This document shows, in pieces, positions 44,012 to 55,728 of a DNA stretch of 64,000 nucleotides. The position numbers and the translations under genes were made by a program. Source of the DNA: Strongylocentrotus purpuratus (Eukaryota; Echinodermata; Echinoidea; Camarodonta; Strongylocentrotidae); assembly GCF_000002235.5 (NCBI RefSeq), contig NW_022145609.1, forward strand, positions 39,366,630 to 39,430,629, in the 5' to 3' direction. Numbering within the stretch: position 1 is the stretch's first letter; each line of letters begins with the position of its first letter. The notes under the pieces are model-generated. The model saw nothing but the letters and a program-made list of their open reading frames with translations, was not told the DNA's origin and did no database searches.

Positions 44012-44410
44012 ATGTCCTGGGACAACACCCAAGTACACATACTCATTGGGGAAGTGGTTCTAGCTATACCCTTCCAATACAGGTACAAGACTGGCGATGT
44101 GGCCAGAGCATGGCAACAGGTGGCGGAACGGATGCAGAGGAAGGGTTACAAGGTCGACTGCAGAGCGGTGAGGAACAGGATCCACATTCTTAAGGATCAA
44201 GTAAAGGCGAAGAACAATTTAGAGAAGGCTGCCAGTGGCATCGCAGTAGAGGAGACAGAGGAGGAGAAAGGTATCAGAGAGGCCATAGAGCAGATGCTAC
44301 AGGAAGAGGAGGACATTGAGTTGGCACTAAAGGAGAGAGATGAACAGAAGAAGAAGACGGAAGGTGAAGAACTGAGAAAGAGGGCTTGTGAAACATTAAG
44401 AGAGAACTAG
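44012..44410 (+). CDS. Myb/SANT-like DNA-binding protein with coiled-coil tail
   Basis: ATG 44012 lies one base after a good acceptor (tgtactgcag, 44010), so a spliced 5' exon is likely; the stop is TAG 44408-44410, giving 132 residues. Residues 1-55 (MSWDNTQVHILIGEVVLAIP...YKTGDVARAWQQVAERM...DCRAVRNRI) have the spacing of a Myb/SANT trihelix-like domain: W, then EV..PF..K.G....AW..VA, then RAVR.R. Residues 60-132 are Glu/Lys-rich and helical. Such proteins are numerous in marine invertebrate genomes and are often linked to DNA transposons, so this could be a domesticated or element-borne gene. An Arg/Lys-rich stretch near 44555-44605 might be a further exon. No partner gene is certain. Confidence 0.55.
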   Translation: MSWDNTQVHILIGEVVLAIPFQYRYKTGDVARAWQQVAERMQRKGYKVDCRAVRNRIHILKDQVKAKNNLEKAASGIAVEETEEEKGIREAIEQMLQEEEDIELALKERDEQKKKTEGEELRKRACETLREN

Positions 44411-44835
44411 GAAGAGGTATTTTTAAGAAGATTTTCTCATCTGCACTGCAGTGGAGAGGTGATTAAATTTTGGAGCTGCAATGACTTTGTTTGTACGGTT
44501 GACGTAGAGCTAGTTCAGTGCTGTAAATTGGAATCGGTGACCGGTATGCTGAAAGCAAGAAGAGGAAGACGGGTACCCTGTCAAGACGAAGGAGTCGGCA
44601 AGGTAGGCCTAGACCTATATCAGCTAGTTCTGCAGGCCGAGAAACATCACAATCTCAGGCACCGGGCTGGGATCTTGCGGACTAACAGCAACATGACCAA
44701 GACCAAGTCCAAGCCCTTAGGACCGGAACCACGACAAGTATCGGGTGAGTCATGAAACGATATTGATAGAGCTTGATCTAGAGTTAACGTCGCATCTAGT
44801 CAGGTGGAGCTTAGACCTGGGGCTCACTGGCCTAT

Positions 44836-45113
44836 GCAGTCAGTACGCTGCTGCACGAAAACTGCCTGATTCCTCATTTATCAGCCGTGAAACATTCCAA
44901 TTACAACTAAAAACCTATTTGTTTCTTTCGTTGTAATTATGCAATATTATGCTAATTTACTATGTCTAGGAGAACTTCGAATATTGTTTTTCGGTTTATT
45001 GTTTTTTCTTTCTTATGTCTGTTACATGTACTTTTCTCTAAGCGCCATGAGCACCGAAAGGTGGACCTGTTCGCTATACAAGTAGCCACTATTATTATTA
45101 TTATTATTATTAT
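44836..45113 (+). mobile_element. LINE 3' tail with (ATT)n end
   Basis: The frame ends ARKLPDSSFISRETFQLQLK-TYLFLSL, then stop at 44936. This resembles the C-terminal LP...F...LKTYLF of CR1/L2-type ORF2. It is followed by 'taagcgccatgagcaccgaa', 'ggtggacctgttcgctatac' and (att)n at 45089-45113, the typical 3' end of such LINEs. It is truncated at the 5' end. Confidence 0.65.
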
Positions 45114-45639
45114 ATTTTACCTGTGAAGATTTGAACTAATTTGTAATGTTATGAACCAGAGCAAAATAACACTGAGTTCCTATAGGACATATATTCATTC
45201 AGATGATCATAACTCAGCCAATACTTAACATATTCAATTGGTTTTCGACATTTGGACATTATTTTTGATGCACTTTTGGAAAATGAAGTTCAAATTAATA
45301 AATTCTAAAAAATAGTTTTTTGATAACTTCACACTTCACCACTCTATAACACGTATAGTCTAATGGCACAATTGGCTGCTTACAGAGATCAACCTGTAAA
45401 CAAGTTCCTTATTCCAAGGTAAATCAAAATTTCAAATTATTCAAAGACAAAGAGAAATGGTCCCTGCTGTAATGAGACAGAAGAACAGAAACAATGCAGC
45501 TAGCTGTGCTGGTCCTGAGTACATTGTAAAATGAAATTGGACTAAATAAGCATCATGTGTAAAAGAAAGGATCATGAGTTATACTCCCTTTAGTCCTCTG
45601 TATCATTGGTAAAGTATAGAGCACAGAGTCAGTGTTGAG

Positions 45640-45765
45640 GTGTGCTAATAATAATAACAACAACAATAGGAGGGTCAAATCTGACTGACCTGAGCACTAT
45701 ACAAGAACCCATTATTATTATTATTATTATTATTATAATAACAAAAAAAAAAATCAATAATAATA
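45640..45765. mobile_element. Second LINE-type tail and ATT/AAT microsatellites
   Basis: 'gacctgagcactatacaaga' is followed by (att)n at 45711-45735 and short A and aat runs to 45768. It resembles the 45050-45113 tail, without coding sequence. Confidence 0.5.
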
Positions 45766-46039
45766 ATAAGTCTTGTTTACCCAGGGTAGCCTTTAATCAG
45801 TATTAACACTGTTCTGCCTGAGGGTCCTGCAATCATATCATTACCTCTGCTTCTGATGGTCGGGAATAGTTCGGACAGGGGTATCCTTATAAAATAACTG
45901 AAGCAGTGGAGACTTGGTGCTTCATAACGTAGCGGACTAACTTTATAACCATAGCTAGGGCTTCAGTCAGGACAAAAGTTGATACGGTTTTAGGAATACC
46001 GTATAGACCTAGGAATCCTTGAGATGGTGCCTATTGTTG

Positions 46040-49000
46040 TCATGTTTCTTCATGGGTATAACCAGCAGCGATGCCTTTCCTGCCCTCTGTTGCCTTGGTA
46101 ACGGGGGTCTCACCGAGCTTCTGTTCCAACCCCTGCCATGTACGCCCCATGAGATATTCACCTGAGATGGGAAAAATAGAGTGAGAGAGAGTGAGAGATT
46201 GAGAGAGAGAGAGAAATACAGTGAGAGATGGAGATGGAGGTAGTGATTGAGAGATGAATAGAAAGGAGGGAGATGGGGAAAGAGAGAGAGAGAGAGAGAG
46301 AGAGATGGAGGGGGAGTAAGGGGGAAGGAGTGATTGTAATTTAGGCAGTGATAAAGAAAGGGGTGGAGAGAAATAGGGAAAAAAGAGAAAAGGAAGAGAG
46401 ATATTAAAAGAATTTAATAAGAAGAAAGATAGCGAGAGGGAGAGATAAAGAGTTAGAAGAGACCAGTGTTAGAATACGCAAGCTGTGCCTGGGACCCATA
46501 CAGGATAGGGCAGATTAATAAACTGGATGCAGTTCAAAGGAGGGCAGCACGCTTCGTAACAGGGAACTACCAAAGGGACAGCAGTGTCACACAAATGCAG
46601 ACCTGCCTTGAATGGGAATCACTCGAACGCAGGAGGGAAAAGAGTCGTTTGGTTATGCTGTACAAAATCTACAAGGGAAAGGTGGGCCTAAAGCAAGAGG
46701 ACTACATACAAGTATCAACAGGGTCAAGGTTAAGAAGAAACCACCAACACTCAATAGAAATCCCCTTTGCCAGAAAGGACGTATACAAATACTCCTTTTT
46801 TCCAAGAACTGGACGAGCATGGAATGCCCTCGACCAGCAGTCCGTAATAGCTACATCAGTTGATAATTTCAGAAACACACTCTAGCATGCATTACCTGCC
46901 ATACAAGTTAGCGACATGCGGAACACCGCCCTGCTGACTACAATTTCAGAAGGTTCAGAAGAGGGAGAGAAATAGACAGATGGACATAAGAAAGAGAAAG
47001 AGAGTGATAGAGAAAAGAGAAGTAATGAAAGGTATAGAATAAGAATTCACACTTGATCATTGCTGCCAACTGACAGCCAAAATACTTACTTGCATTCTTG
47101 TGTACATTTGAGACTGTCAATGGTTCATCTCTGCTCACGAGAGCCCCCGCATCACAGCTTCTACCCATTAACCTATTATCTCCATCATCATCATCCTCCC
47201 TTGTACCTAGCGAGCGAAGCTTTCCTGTCACCAGAGATACATCCGTCCGCTCAGAAGAATTGGACGAGGCTGGTATCACAACATGTCCGCTAGAACCTAA
47301 ATTGGGGGGTGGGTGAGATAGACAAGAATATGATATAATTCTCTTTTTGGATGACCCCAAAAATCATTTAGATTATGACAATTAGCGCTACATTAGATAT
47401 TTGAAGCTGCTGTGTAGTTTTATCCTCATCAGGTGGACTTTTGAACAAATTTAATGTAACCATAACACTATGCCTCTAAAACCCCTTTCAGTGGCAGCTC
47501 TTGGGAGTTTTAGAAATATATTCAAATAAATTCTGACTTGAAATCCCCAAATCTATCTTTACTATCGAATATTAAAATACACTTGTATTTCATCAAGTTC
47601 ACAGATTGTATTTTACGTATTCCTACTTATTTACAAATTCTGACCAAGAAAATCATCAAATGTTGATTTCTTTTAAATTTCCGCCTGTAATCTACAAGCT
47701 ACCATGCCTGCCATTTCACTCAAGTATTTCCTGTGTAATATACAACCTCCTAATCAAAAATGCCTCATGGCTACAGTAGCGTTAAAATGATTAAGACTGT
47801 TTATCTGAATTCACAGGTACATCTACTTATTCAATATTTGGTACAGAAATGGAAAAAAAGAAAAAGAATTCACCTACATACTGTATACAGTATATCCCTA
47901 ATATGACAATCCCTTTTTGGGCACTGTTTATCAAGTGAAGATCATTTTTAATAAACAGACCCATGGTCAAAACTTGCAATGAATTAGATACAAGCTACTA
48001 CTCCAGAAATTCAGACAACAGCAATATCGTGGCAGTAAAGTCACCAATAGTGTTATTATAAAAATTTCACTTTTTCAATTTCCTGAATATCCTTATCTAC
48101 AAACAGATTTACCGGTAGTACATATAAATGTACATATAGTAACACAATATATTACATTTTGGGGTTTTTACATGAAAGTAATGTCTGAAAGTCAGTGATG
48201 AACATGTAGTTTACATTTTCCTTGATTTCCTGAATAAAGATTGATCAGTAACACTGAATAGATTTTGCACATGCAGGAACACCATAGAAAAAACATTTTT
48301 TTTGTTTACCTGGAAGTAGAGTCTGAAAATCTGTGATGTATTCCCCAGTCCACTCTCTGGCCTCGTTGCATGCTATCTCCATCTCAAAAGGCGTGACCAC
48401 AGGACGATAGAATTCCTTAGAGTCCACAAGACTATTCTCAGGGCATGCAACCAACACGTACACGTCAACTTCCATAAAGTTGGCAAGTTTGGGAACATTC
48501 AGCTTCCCAACAGCGAAGACGTAGCTCTTCTTCCCAGCATGCTTCAGTAACCTCTTCAGGTGAGAGATGATATCCAGGTAGTTAGCCACACCCAGCGTGC
48601 CGGCCAATATTCCAACTACATTGGCGTCCTTTGCCTTCTCTATGAGGTGGTATCGCCTCATGAGAGCACGATTGACATTCAGTGTTTCCTGTCTCCCGCA
48701 GCAGGTCGTAGGGTCAAATGTATAGAACGTACACTTGTTCAAAACCATCATGAAATTAGTCAGCGTCCTGCTCTCCGCCCCAACATAGAACACAGCGTAG
48801 TCTTCAAGGCTGGTGCCAGGTTTCAAATCCAGTGTCCTACCACAGAAACGACACTTCCCGTTTTCCTTCACCAGACTTTCTCCTTTCATTAAATCTTTTC
48901 CTTCTACCTCTCCTTTGGTCCTTTCCTCATCTTTCTGATCTCCTGTTTCCTCTTTGCTGGTAGCAGATGAAGAGGCAGTCTCCTTTGATTGGCCTTTGCT

Positions 49001-49594
49001 GCAGCAGGTACCGGAGTTGCACTGGCAGTCCAGACCCTCCACCCCTGACAGACTTGAGCCAGTCCGGGTGTCCTGGGGCGACACGGTTGGCGTTGAGTCA
49101 ATACTAGAGAAGACAGCATTCGGGTAGTCTTCTTGAAACCTTGCTTGGAGCTCATCTGGGTATGGCAAAAAACAGTTTGTGTAAGTGTGTGGTTTCACAG
49201 ACAATCACATGCCCGTTTTTCTTGTTTATATTGGACCAATTTTCTGATATAAATGTGGGTGCCTAATTACTCCAAGGTACTTTATTGTAAAGAAGAGAAA
49301 AAGAGAAGAGGAGTAGGAAAAGGAAGAGAAAGAGAAAGAGGATGAAGGATGAGGTAAATAAGAAGAAAAAGAAGAGAAGGAGGAGGATGAAAAATTGGAA
49401 GAAGATGAAGAAGGAGGAGGAAAAGAAGAAGATGAAAAGGAGGTAGAATATGGAGAAGAAGGAGGAGAAGAACAGAAGGAGGAAGAGGAGAGAAGGATGA
49501 GAAAGAGAATAATAACAATAATAATAATGAGAAGGGGGAGGGGAGGAGAAGGAGAGGGAGTAGGCAAGATGTTCACCCTATGTGACATACACAC

Positions 49595-49643
<49 letters not shown>

Positions 49644-51808
49644 TGCGAGAATAAACTTGCAATAAACTTGTAAAGTACAGCTACGTCTCATCTTCACGAC
49701 TATATATATTCACAATATATCATTTAATACAGCTGTAAACTTCAAAATGCCATAACTTTTGTAGTTTTGGACTAATATTTCAAAAACTCCTAATTTTTTG
49801 TTTGAATGATCTTTGCTTCCATTAAAGCTGGTGTTCTATAATTGTAGAATGTCATTCTCTTAAAGCCCCACTGAACTACTTGTAGCTACTTGCTCCCTCT
49901 ATATAGCAAACAATGCCCAATTGGTGACCATTGGTCCCACATGATCCTCTTTTTCTTATGTTAATTGAGAGCCAAGTTGATGAGATAGCCACCTGTCAGT
50001 GACCTTGCTGGGTGGTCTAATCCCTCCTGGCCAAACTAGTACAGACAGGCTTTAAGTTTGTTCATCATTATGGAGCTTACCCATAGCATGAGAATATATC
50101 ACATCTGACAGAACAAGGACATGCTGGTTCCTGTCACAAATCAAGGACTGGAAACTTTCGCAGCACTTCTCCAGGTCTATCCTACCACGGCCGAAGACGT
50201 AGAGTACAGGAAATCGCTTGGTTGTGCTAAGGCACGCTGGACCAAAGTGAATAATGGCATCTGATCCAGCATGCTGTGCGGCTACCTCGTCCACGCAACA
50301 GCTGATGAAATAAGATGAATGATAATGATATCAATATTAACAACAATACTAGTACTGCTACTGCTACTATTACTGCTAGTACCACCACCACCACTACCAC
50401 CACCACCACCACCACCACCACCACCACCACTTCCAATAATAATATGAATAATAAATCTCCTACACATGGTCAGGTACAGTGAAAAGAAATACATGGGAGA
50501 CAATAACTTTTTAAATCTGGAATGCTACAAAAGAGCTCTATCAAACTGAAAAGCATTTTGTAAAAAGAAACCAGAACAACAACAACAAATAATGATAAAA
50601 ATTAAGAAACGATTGTGAGCAATCACACTTTGAAGTACTCTATATCCCCAAAGCAATCATGAACAAAATGTATTGCTAAACTGGTCAGGTATTCTGATTG
50701 TCCAGAGTGCCAAGGCCCTTACCTGCCATAAGAAGTGTCACCCAGGATGAAGACTGTCGCTGATATCTTTGACTGGAGGACACTGGCCAGTGTCGCTGAT
50801 ACATGCAATAGATCATCTGGGAACTGCAAACCAACCTATGTAGAATGTATACATCACACAGATAGATAGTGAGGGGAAAGGTGATGGAGAGATGTGCGTG
50901 TTCTTCAATTATATTTCAAATGTCAGGCATTGATTCATGATGGAAGCATTTGTCCTGCATTGCGAATTTTCTACAGCAGCAAAAAAATTGTTGTTGTTGA
51001 TTTAAGTTATGACTTTACCAATCATTAGACTTTTCTGTCATGTTGTCCCTCTACATGTACATGCACCAACTTTCTTAATAGAACAAAAATCACTGCAACC
51101 TTCACATCTTAAAAATAAGAGATACAATATGGTTTTAATATGTCAGTGGGCACCATAATCGCATAGACTATGCCACATAGAAGAATAACTAAAGAATGTT
51201 TTGTTATATAGTTTATTACACCACACCTTAGCAGAAGGCCAGAAGTACAATATACATCAATGCAAAATACAATTTGTAAATTGCTGTAATGACGATTGCT
51301 GTAAATTTCTTACACTAGTCAAATTCCTAACTTTAAACAGGAAAAATATAACATTTAAACCTCATACATAAACTGAAACAAAATTGGAAGTTTGTAACCT
51401 GAATTCTGTACCTGTCATGTAAACAGAGAATTTGTTGATCGTCATTCCAATACTTTCAGGATGATTCCAGAGCAAGGTTTCACAAAACTGTAATAAGTAC
51501 AAGCTCCCCAACATCCCATCGAAACGCTCTCCATGATACATACACACATTTCAATGGGATGTCGGCGAACTCATATGCATGATTGTTTCATGAGATGCTG
51601 CTCATTACATCTATCTACTCTTGTTCTGGGATTCTTCAATAGTGAACCCAATTCTCACCTTTGTGAATTCATGCTTGTTGATGAAAGCAGCACAGCGGTC
51701 CACTTCAAACTGTTCAACGATGTCTTGTGGTTCTGCAACTTGCTCAGTAACCTCCACAGTGCGTTGCATCACTGCTAGGGAGTCGGTGAAAAAGGCAGAC
51801 GTCGACAT
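46040..51808 (-). CDS. DPH2: Diphthamide biosynthesis protein 2, 6 exons
   Basis: Exons in transcript order: 51659-51808, 50723-50835, 50081-50301, 48310-49155, 47090-47296, 46040-46161. All are GT-AG, phases agree, and the total is 552 residues (human 489). DPH2 pairs with DPH1 in an iron-sulfur, radical-SAM-like enzyme that transfers the 3-amino-3-carboxypropyl group to a histidine of eEF2 in the cytosol. Family marks: [10 protein letters not shown] (51-60), [20 protein letters not shown] (79-98), HFGPACLS (107-114), [29 protein letters not shown] with Cys399, [22 protein letters not shown], and C-terminal [16 protein letters not shown]. Likely cluster ligands are cysteines 89/90, 111 and 399. 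The large exon carries an extended cysteine-containing linker (residues about 180-265). Introns hold a LINE fragment, a TTAA-flanked MITE and simple repeats. No clear AATAAA follows the stop on this strand; an ATTAAA near 45791 is a weak candidate. Confidence 0.96.
46200..46450. repeat. AG-rich low-complexity block in DPH2 intron 5
   Basis: Interrupted gagaga tracts with the longest pure run at about 46281-46304. No coding meaning. Confidence 0.85.
46450..46935 (+). mobile_element. LINE ORF2 C-terminal fragment
   Basis: An open frame runs from about 46456 to the stop at 46883-46885 and reads [51 protein letters not shown] and [18 protein letters not shown]. These are the standard last blocks of non-LTR retrotransposon ORF2 (LEYAS..WDP...[11 protein letters not shown]...FPRT...WN.LP). 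It lies antisense within the last DPH2 intron and is truncated upstream at the AG-rich block. The frame is uninterrupted over about 140 codons, so insertion is fairly recent. Confidence 0.9.
49270..49650. repeat. Polypurine tract and (TA)n microsatellite in DPH2 intron 3
   Basis: About 290 bp of nearly pure A/G on the + strand (49286-49560) is followed by (at)n at 49599-49638. The open frames here, Glu-rich on + and Ser/Leu-rich on -, are artefacts of composition. Confidence 0.9.
49864..50051. mobile_element. 188-bp MITE flanked by TTAA (copy 2)
   Basis: TTAA lies at 49860-49863 and 50052-50055, and the ends AGCCCC / GGCT are inverted. It is the same family as 118-309. It ends only about 30 bp from the DPH2 exon 3 donor at 50081, so it is the intron sequence next to that splice site. 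Confidence 0.8.
50365..50430. repeat. ACC/CCA trinucleotide repeat
   Basis: Around 20 'cca' units in DPH2 intron 2; poly-Gly and poly-Val frames across it are artefacts. Confidence 0.9.
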
Positions 51809-52060
51809 GGCGACCAGCTATCAAGAAGTTTGAAATTGAAGTCTTTGTTACTGTTTGAGGTATAAATACAATATCATTGTCAAAAATGGTTAATCACTAT
51901 GATAAAAAAAATCATACGTTGATTAGATTCTACGAGCATGTTGTACTGAAAAGACTGCTTTTAGATCAAAGCAATGATGTAACTTCAAAATGGCCACTTT
52001 TTAACCTGTATACAGACTTGTTGAAAAACACATGACCTCCTTTGATACTACACAAAAGTA
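51809..52060 (-). promoter_or_regulatory. Presumed DPH2 promoter region
   Basis: This is the sequence immediately upstream of the DPH2 start codon (51806-51808, - strand). No TATA box at a suitable distance and no clear motif were identified. It is bounded upstream by the 14-bp minisatellite that begins near 52065. Confidence 0.3.
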
Positions 52061-52064
52061 GTGT

Positions 52065-52515
52065 GCCTGTATTAGTGTACTAGTGTTAGTGTTCTAGTGT
52101 TAGTGTTCTAGTGTTAGTGTTCTAGTATTAGTGTACTAATGTTAGTGTTCTAGTGTTAGTGTTAGTGTTCTAGTGCTAGTGTTAGTGTTCTAGTATTAGT
52201 GTACTAGTGTTAGTGTAGTAGTATTAGTGTACTAGTATTAGTGTTCTAGTGTTAGTGTTCTAGTGTTAGTGTTCTAGTGTTAGTGTTCTAGTGTTAGTGT
52301 TCTAGTGCTAGTGTTAGTGTTCTAGTATTAGTGTACTAGTGTTAGTGTTCTAGTGTTAGTGTTCTAGTGTTAGTGTTCTAGTGTTAGTGTTCTAGTGCTA
52401 GTGTTAGTGTTCTAGTATTAGTGTATTAGTGTTAGTGTAGTAGTATTAGTGCACTAGTATTAGTGTTCTAGTGTTAGTGTTCTAGTGTTAGTGTTGTAGT
52501 ATAAGTGTAATAGTT
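52065..52515. repeat. Minisatellite of 14-bp units made of TAGTGT-like hexamers
   Basis: 'tagtgttagtgttc' is repeated about 30 times with variants (tagtattagtgtac, tagtgctagtgt). Higher-order similarity between about 52230-52320 and 52345-52410 suggests block duplication. A shorter related patch lies at about 52697-52760. It stands about 250 bp upstream of the DPH2 start. Confidence 0.95.
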
Positions 52516-52519
52516 TGTG

Positions 52520-53215
52520 TAGCTTGTATGAGCGCTTAACAGGCAGCCACATCGTTTTTAGGTTTCTCTAACTAAATGTTATGTAAGTTTTTTACAATGT
52601 ATATATCCAATTCGTGTAATTCATGTGCAATTCAGTTGTGAAACTGCCATTCATGAAAGATGCAATAAAATACCATTTATCTATTTATTTATCTATCAGT
52701 ATAAGTGTTTGAGTGTTAGTGTACTAGTCAGTAGGGTTAGTGTACCAGTGATAGTGTACTAACCATGCAAACAATAAATTCAGATTTTATTTCTATACTT
52801 GTAAGCACTTATAGAAACAATAATAAAATCATAAAAGGCCATAATATAAAGCATAAAATTGTTGGATTTTAATGACAATGGACAAAAAATGTGTGCCTAC
52901 ATAAAAATTATAATCCAAGATGGTGGTTCGCATGTTTTGCCTCTATTCTTAAGACTATTTTATCAATTTCAAAGCCATGAAAAGGAACTAAATATCAACA
53001 AATATGGCCTGCAACAACTCCAAATGACAAAATAATCCAAGCTATGCATGTTTTTATAGCTGTTTTTATAGCATTTGATAGCCCAAACTTGAAAAATTTC
53101 AGCATTAAAAAAAATTAAAATTAAAATAAAATCAGCATATAATTTTTGCCGATACTGATCAGAGGTGAGAGGGTGTCGCTTCGATCTTCCGATCTGATCA
53201 AAGCCCCAAATTACA
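52520..53215. other. Non-coding stretch
   Basis: AT-rich. 'gatgcaataaaataccattt' followed by (atct/attt)n at 52657-52697 looks like the 3' end of a retroposed element. The - strand frame at 52969-53271 has no motif. Confidence 0.4.
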
Positions 53216-53222
53216 GGGTTAA

Positions 53223-53771
53223 AGGGATAGTTGAGTTCTGTTTTCAGACCGCAAATGCCTTCAAAGTGCATGGTTATTGCTCTTGTTCTTATCTACGACA
53301 TTTATAGTGCCCTTTTAGAACCTAAAATTGCTATGAAGGTAATTCTAGACTCCAAAATGTGTGAAATTTAGCCAATACGACATACCAATTCAGCTCCACT
53401 TAATAAAAAAAACACGGTGACCGTTAATTAATTATTTAATTAAAAATAACAATACATGAGCCGGCTAATTGTGGGTAATATAAGCAACAAGAAAATGCCA
53501 ACAGCGGCATTGGCTGAAATACGACGTAAAAGGCGTTATTTCGTGTGTTTTTTAACATTTTTTTCAAATTTGTCAAAATATCTAATATTTGTGGTGGTAC
53601 ACAAGTATTCGAAATTGTTATATTTCAGCCGTCTCTGAACCGATTTTGATCAAACAAAGATGATTTTGTCATTTGAATATTATGTTCTTTCAAATTTGAC
53701 ACTCAGTCTTTCATTATCTCACAAAAAATTATTTTGTGTAGCGCCCTTTGCGACAGAACTCAACTATCCCT
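53223..53771. mobile_element. 549-bp MITE with TTAA target duplication
   Basis: TTAA lies at 53219-53222 and 53772-53775. Terminal inverted repeats are AGGGATAGTTGAGTTCTG and CAGAACTCAACTATCCCT, 18 of 18 paired. The interior is AT-rich; the 60-codon frame at 53456-53638 shows no motif. TTAA targeting points to piggyBac- or Kolobok-type mobilisation. It is a different family from 118-309. Confidence 0.85.
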
Positions 53772-53775
53772 TTAA

Positions 53776-55300
53776 GTAAGTCTATTGGCAGCGAAAAAAT
53801 TAAAGTGAAATAAAAAAACACAACTTATTACTTGATCTTCAAGCTCTCATTTCAGTGACCAGTTCTTATTAGTGTCAAAGTATTGTACAATCAAATAAAT
53901 TGTTCTTATAAGGTATTAAGGCCGTAACAAGTAAATAATATAAATATTATTTGAGCATATATCGGTCTACCCTAGAAAAGTCACCGAAGATCAAACAGTC
54001 TGTAATTACAGACTCATGAGAATAACTACAATTTTCTTGGGGGTATTTTTCTAGATATTATCCATTTTCAAGCATAACTTTATAGTTAGATAATTATTTG
54101 ATAAATAAATGTTAAGATTTGTGAGTAATAATAAATAATTGTTTTCATTATTTTCTTAACTAGAAATAAAATCAGGGTCTTTTTTTGATTGGACATGATT
54201 TATGGTATCCTCTTACTTGAAAATTTCCAATCCCTTGTCCCCAAAGCAACCTAGAGTTTCATCATTGTTTATGCATTCTTAGATGTCATTAATAACAATA
54301 TAATAGCAAATGTTTGTATCATTTGTGCTACCACTCTTTTTTTAACTTTTTCAAACAGTTTGAATTAAATTAAGTTTCATATTAAATCTCTTTTCATAAT
54401 TCAGGACAAAATTTGATGGACTGTGACAAAGACTGAATATTTTATCAGATGTTATCGAAATTATGAATTCGTCGCTGATCATGCCTCAATGGTTTTGTGA
54501 AATGGGTTGTCCGGTTTCTTAAATCTCTGTAGGTCGCGGCCGCCTCCTTTGGGGGCCGCCTCCTCTTTTTGTTGATTTTGTTGATTTTTTTTGGAAAAAA
54601 CATGAAAAACACTGCTAAAATGGATCTACTTGTGATTTAAAAAAAAAAAAAAAAATGACGGTGGTCATCTTGAAAAACAGCCAGACTGTCAGGGAAATTG
54701 TACCGAGCGGCCATTTTGAGCAGCCATTTTGAAAGAAGAAGAAAAAAAAAAAAAGGGCCTCCTCCTTCCTATTTTTCCAAAAAACAGGACGCTAAACATG
54801 TTTTTTTTTTAATTTGGCCTTATTCTCAAAGCACTAATATCGAGTGTCGAGCTTGTGCAGTAAATCATGCATGAGAAATGTTTAAAAAGATATTGCAGTA
54901 AAAAATGTCTACATGAGCAGTCTATACTCCGATTGAGAAGTGGATGAAAGGGGTCGATGAAAGGTCATGATGTAGTCGATGATACATAGTTAGTATTACG
55001 TATAGCTAAAGAGAGAAAGAGAGAGAGAGAGAGATCTAAGTTAAGTACGCATGCGATGCTAATCTCCGAAAAGAGGAGGGACAACAACACAGAGAGATGC
55101 GATATACATGTATGCATGCATATATGTACATAGTGTCGATCTCGCTGTGACTTGGATTTTGGAGGTCGTTCTAGTTGATTTGTACACTACAGTAAACTGA
55201 AATCATAATACTAATGAGGAAATCAAGTCATTGGAATATTGGAATAACAATCTAAGGTAAATATTAATGAATTAGATCTAGTTCTTTCCTTCTTTTTTTT
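53776..55300. other. Non-coding stretch
   Basis: AT-rich with A and T runs. A fragment like the right end of the 3488-3641 MITE lies near 54491-54515. At about 54660-54760 are two similar 'ccattttga' patches. A short (ga)n run is at about 55013-55033. No gene was seen. Confidence 0.4.
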
Positions 55301-55304
55301 ACTC

Positions 55305-55646
55305 GTGGATCTAGTTGTCGTACGTACATTGATGGTTCGATTTCAACTTCAGCGTGTATTGCGGCTTGCATGCCTGGTTCGGAATTCGGTGTGTGCGACC
55401 GATTCAAGGCTAGCCGGTGATGATGAATGTACTTTCACGCAAAGTTTTGAACTTGTTGTCAGGCCAATGACACGCCTATTCCCTCGGGCCTGTCTAATTC
55501 TCAACGTAATTTTGGGGACCATGAAATTGATTGTTTCAAGGCTCTTACGTACGGCCAGGCGTAGAAGGAAAGGCCTACAAAAGAGCTGGATATCTCCTAT
55601 TTCATGGAAATTCTGGAGTCGGCAGATGGGTGAGTTGTCTTCGTGA
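55305..55646 (+). other. Open, CpG-containing segment of unknown nature
   Basis: A 113-codon frame opens at 55305 (MDLVVVRTLMVRFQLQRVLR...) and a longer one lies on the - strand (55349-55765). Composition is less AT-rich than the flanks, and a donor-like GATGG|GTGAGT occurs at about 55629. It could be the first exon of an unseen + strand gene. The basic protein is not recognised, and chance is as likely. Confidence 0.25.
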
Positions 55647-55728
55647 AAGAAAATACTTTCTTTTAATGTTTGTTTTATTATAAACAAATTTGTAATTAAA
55701 AAGTTAGATTTGGGCATTGGCCTCCCTA

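Noticed and set aside
49226-49640. Ser-rich (-) and Glu-rich (+) frames around 49.4 kb
   Set aside because: Composition artefact of a polypurine tract in a DPH2 intron.
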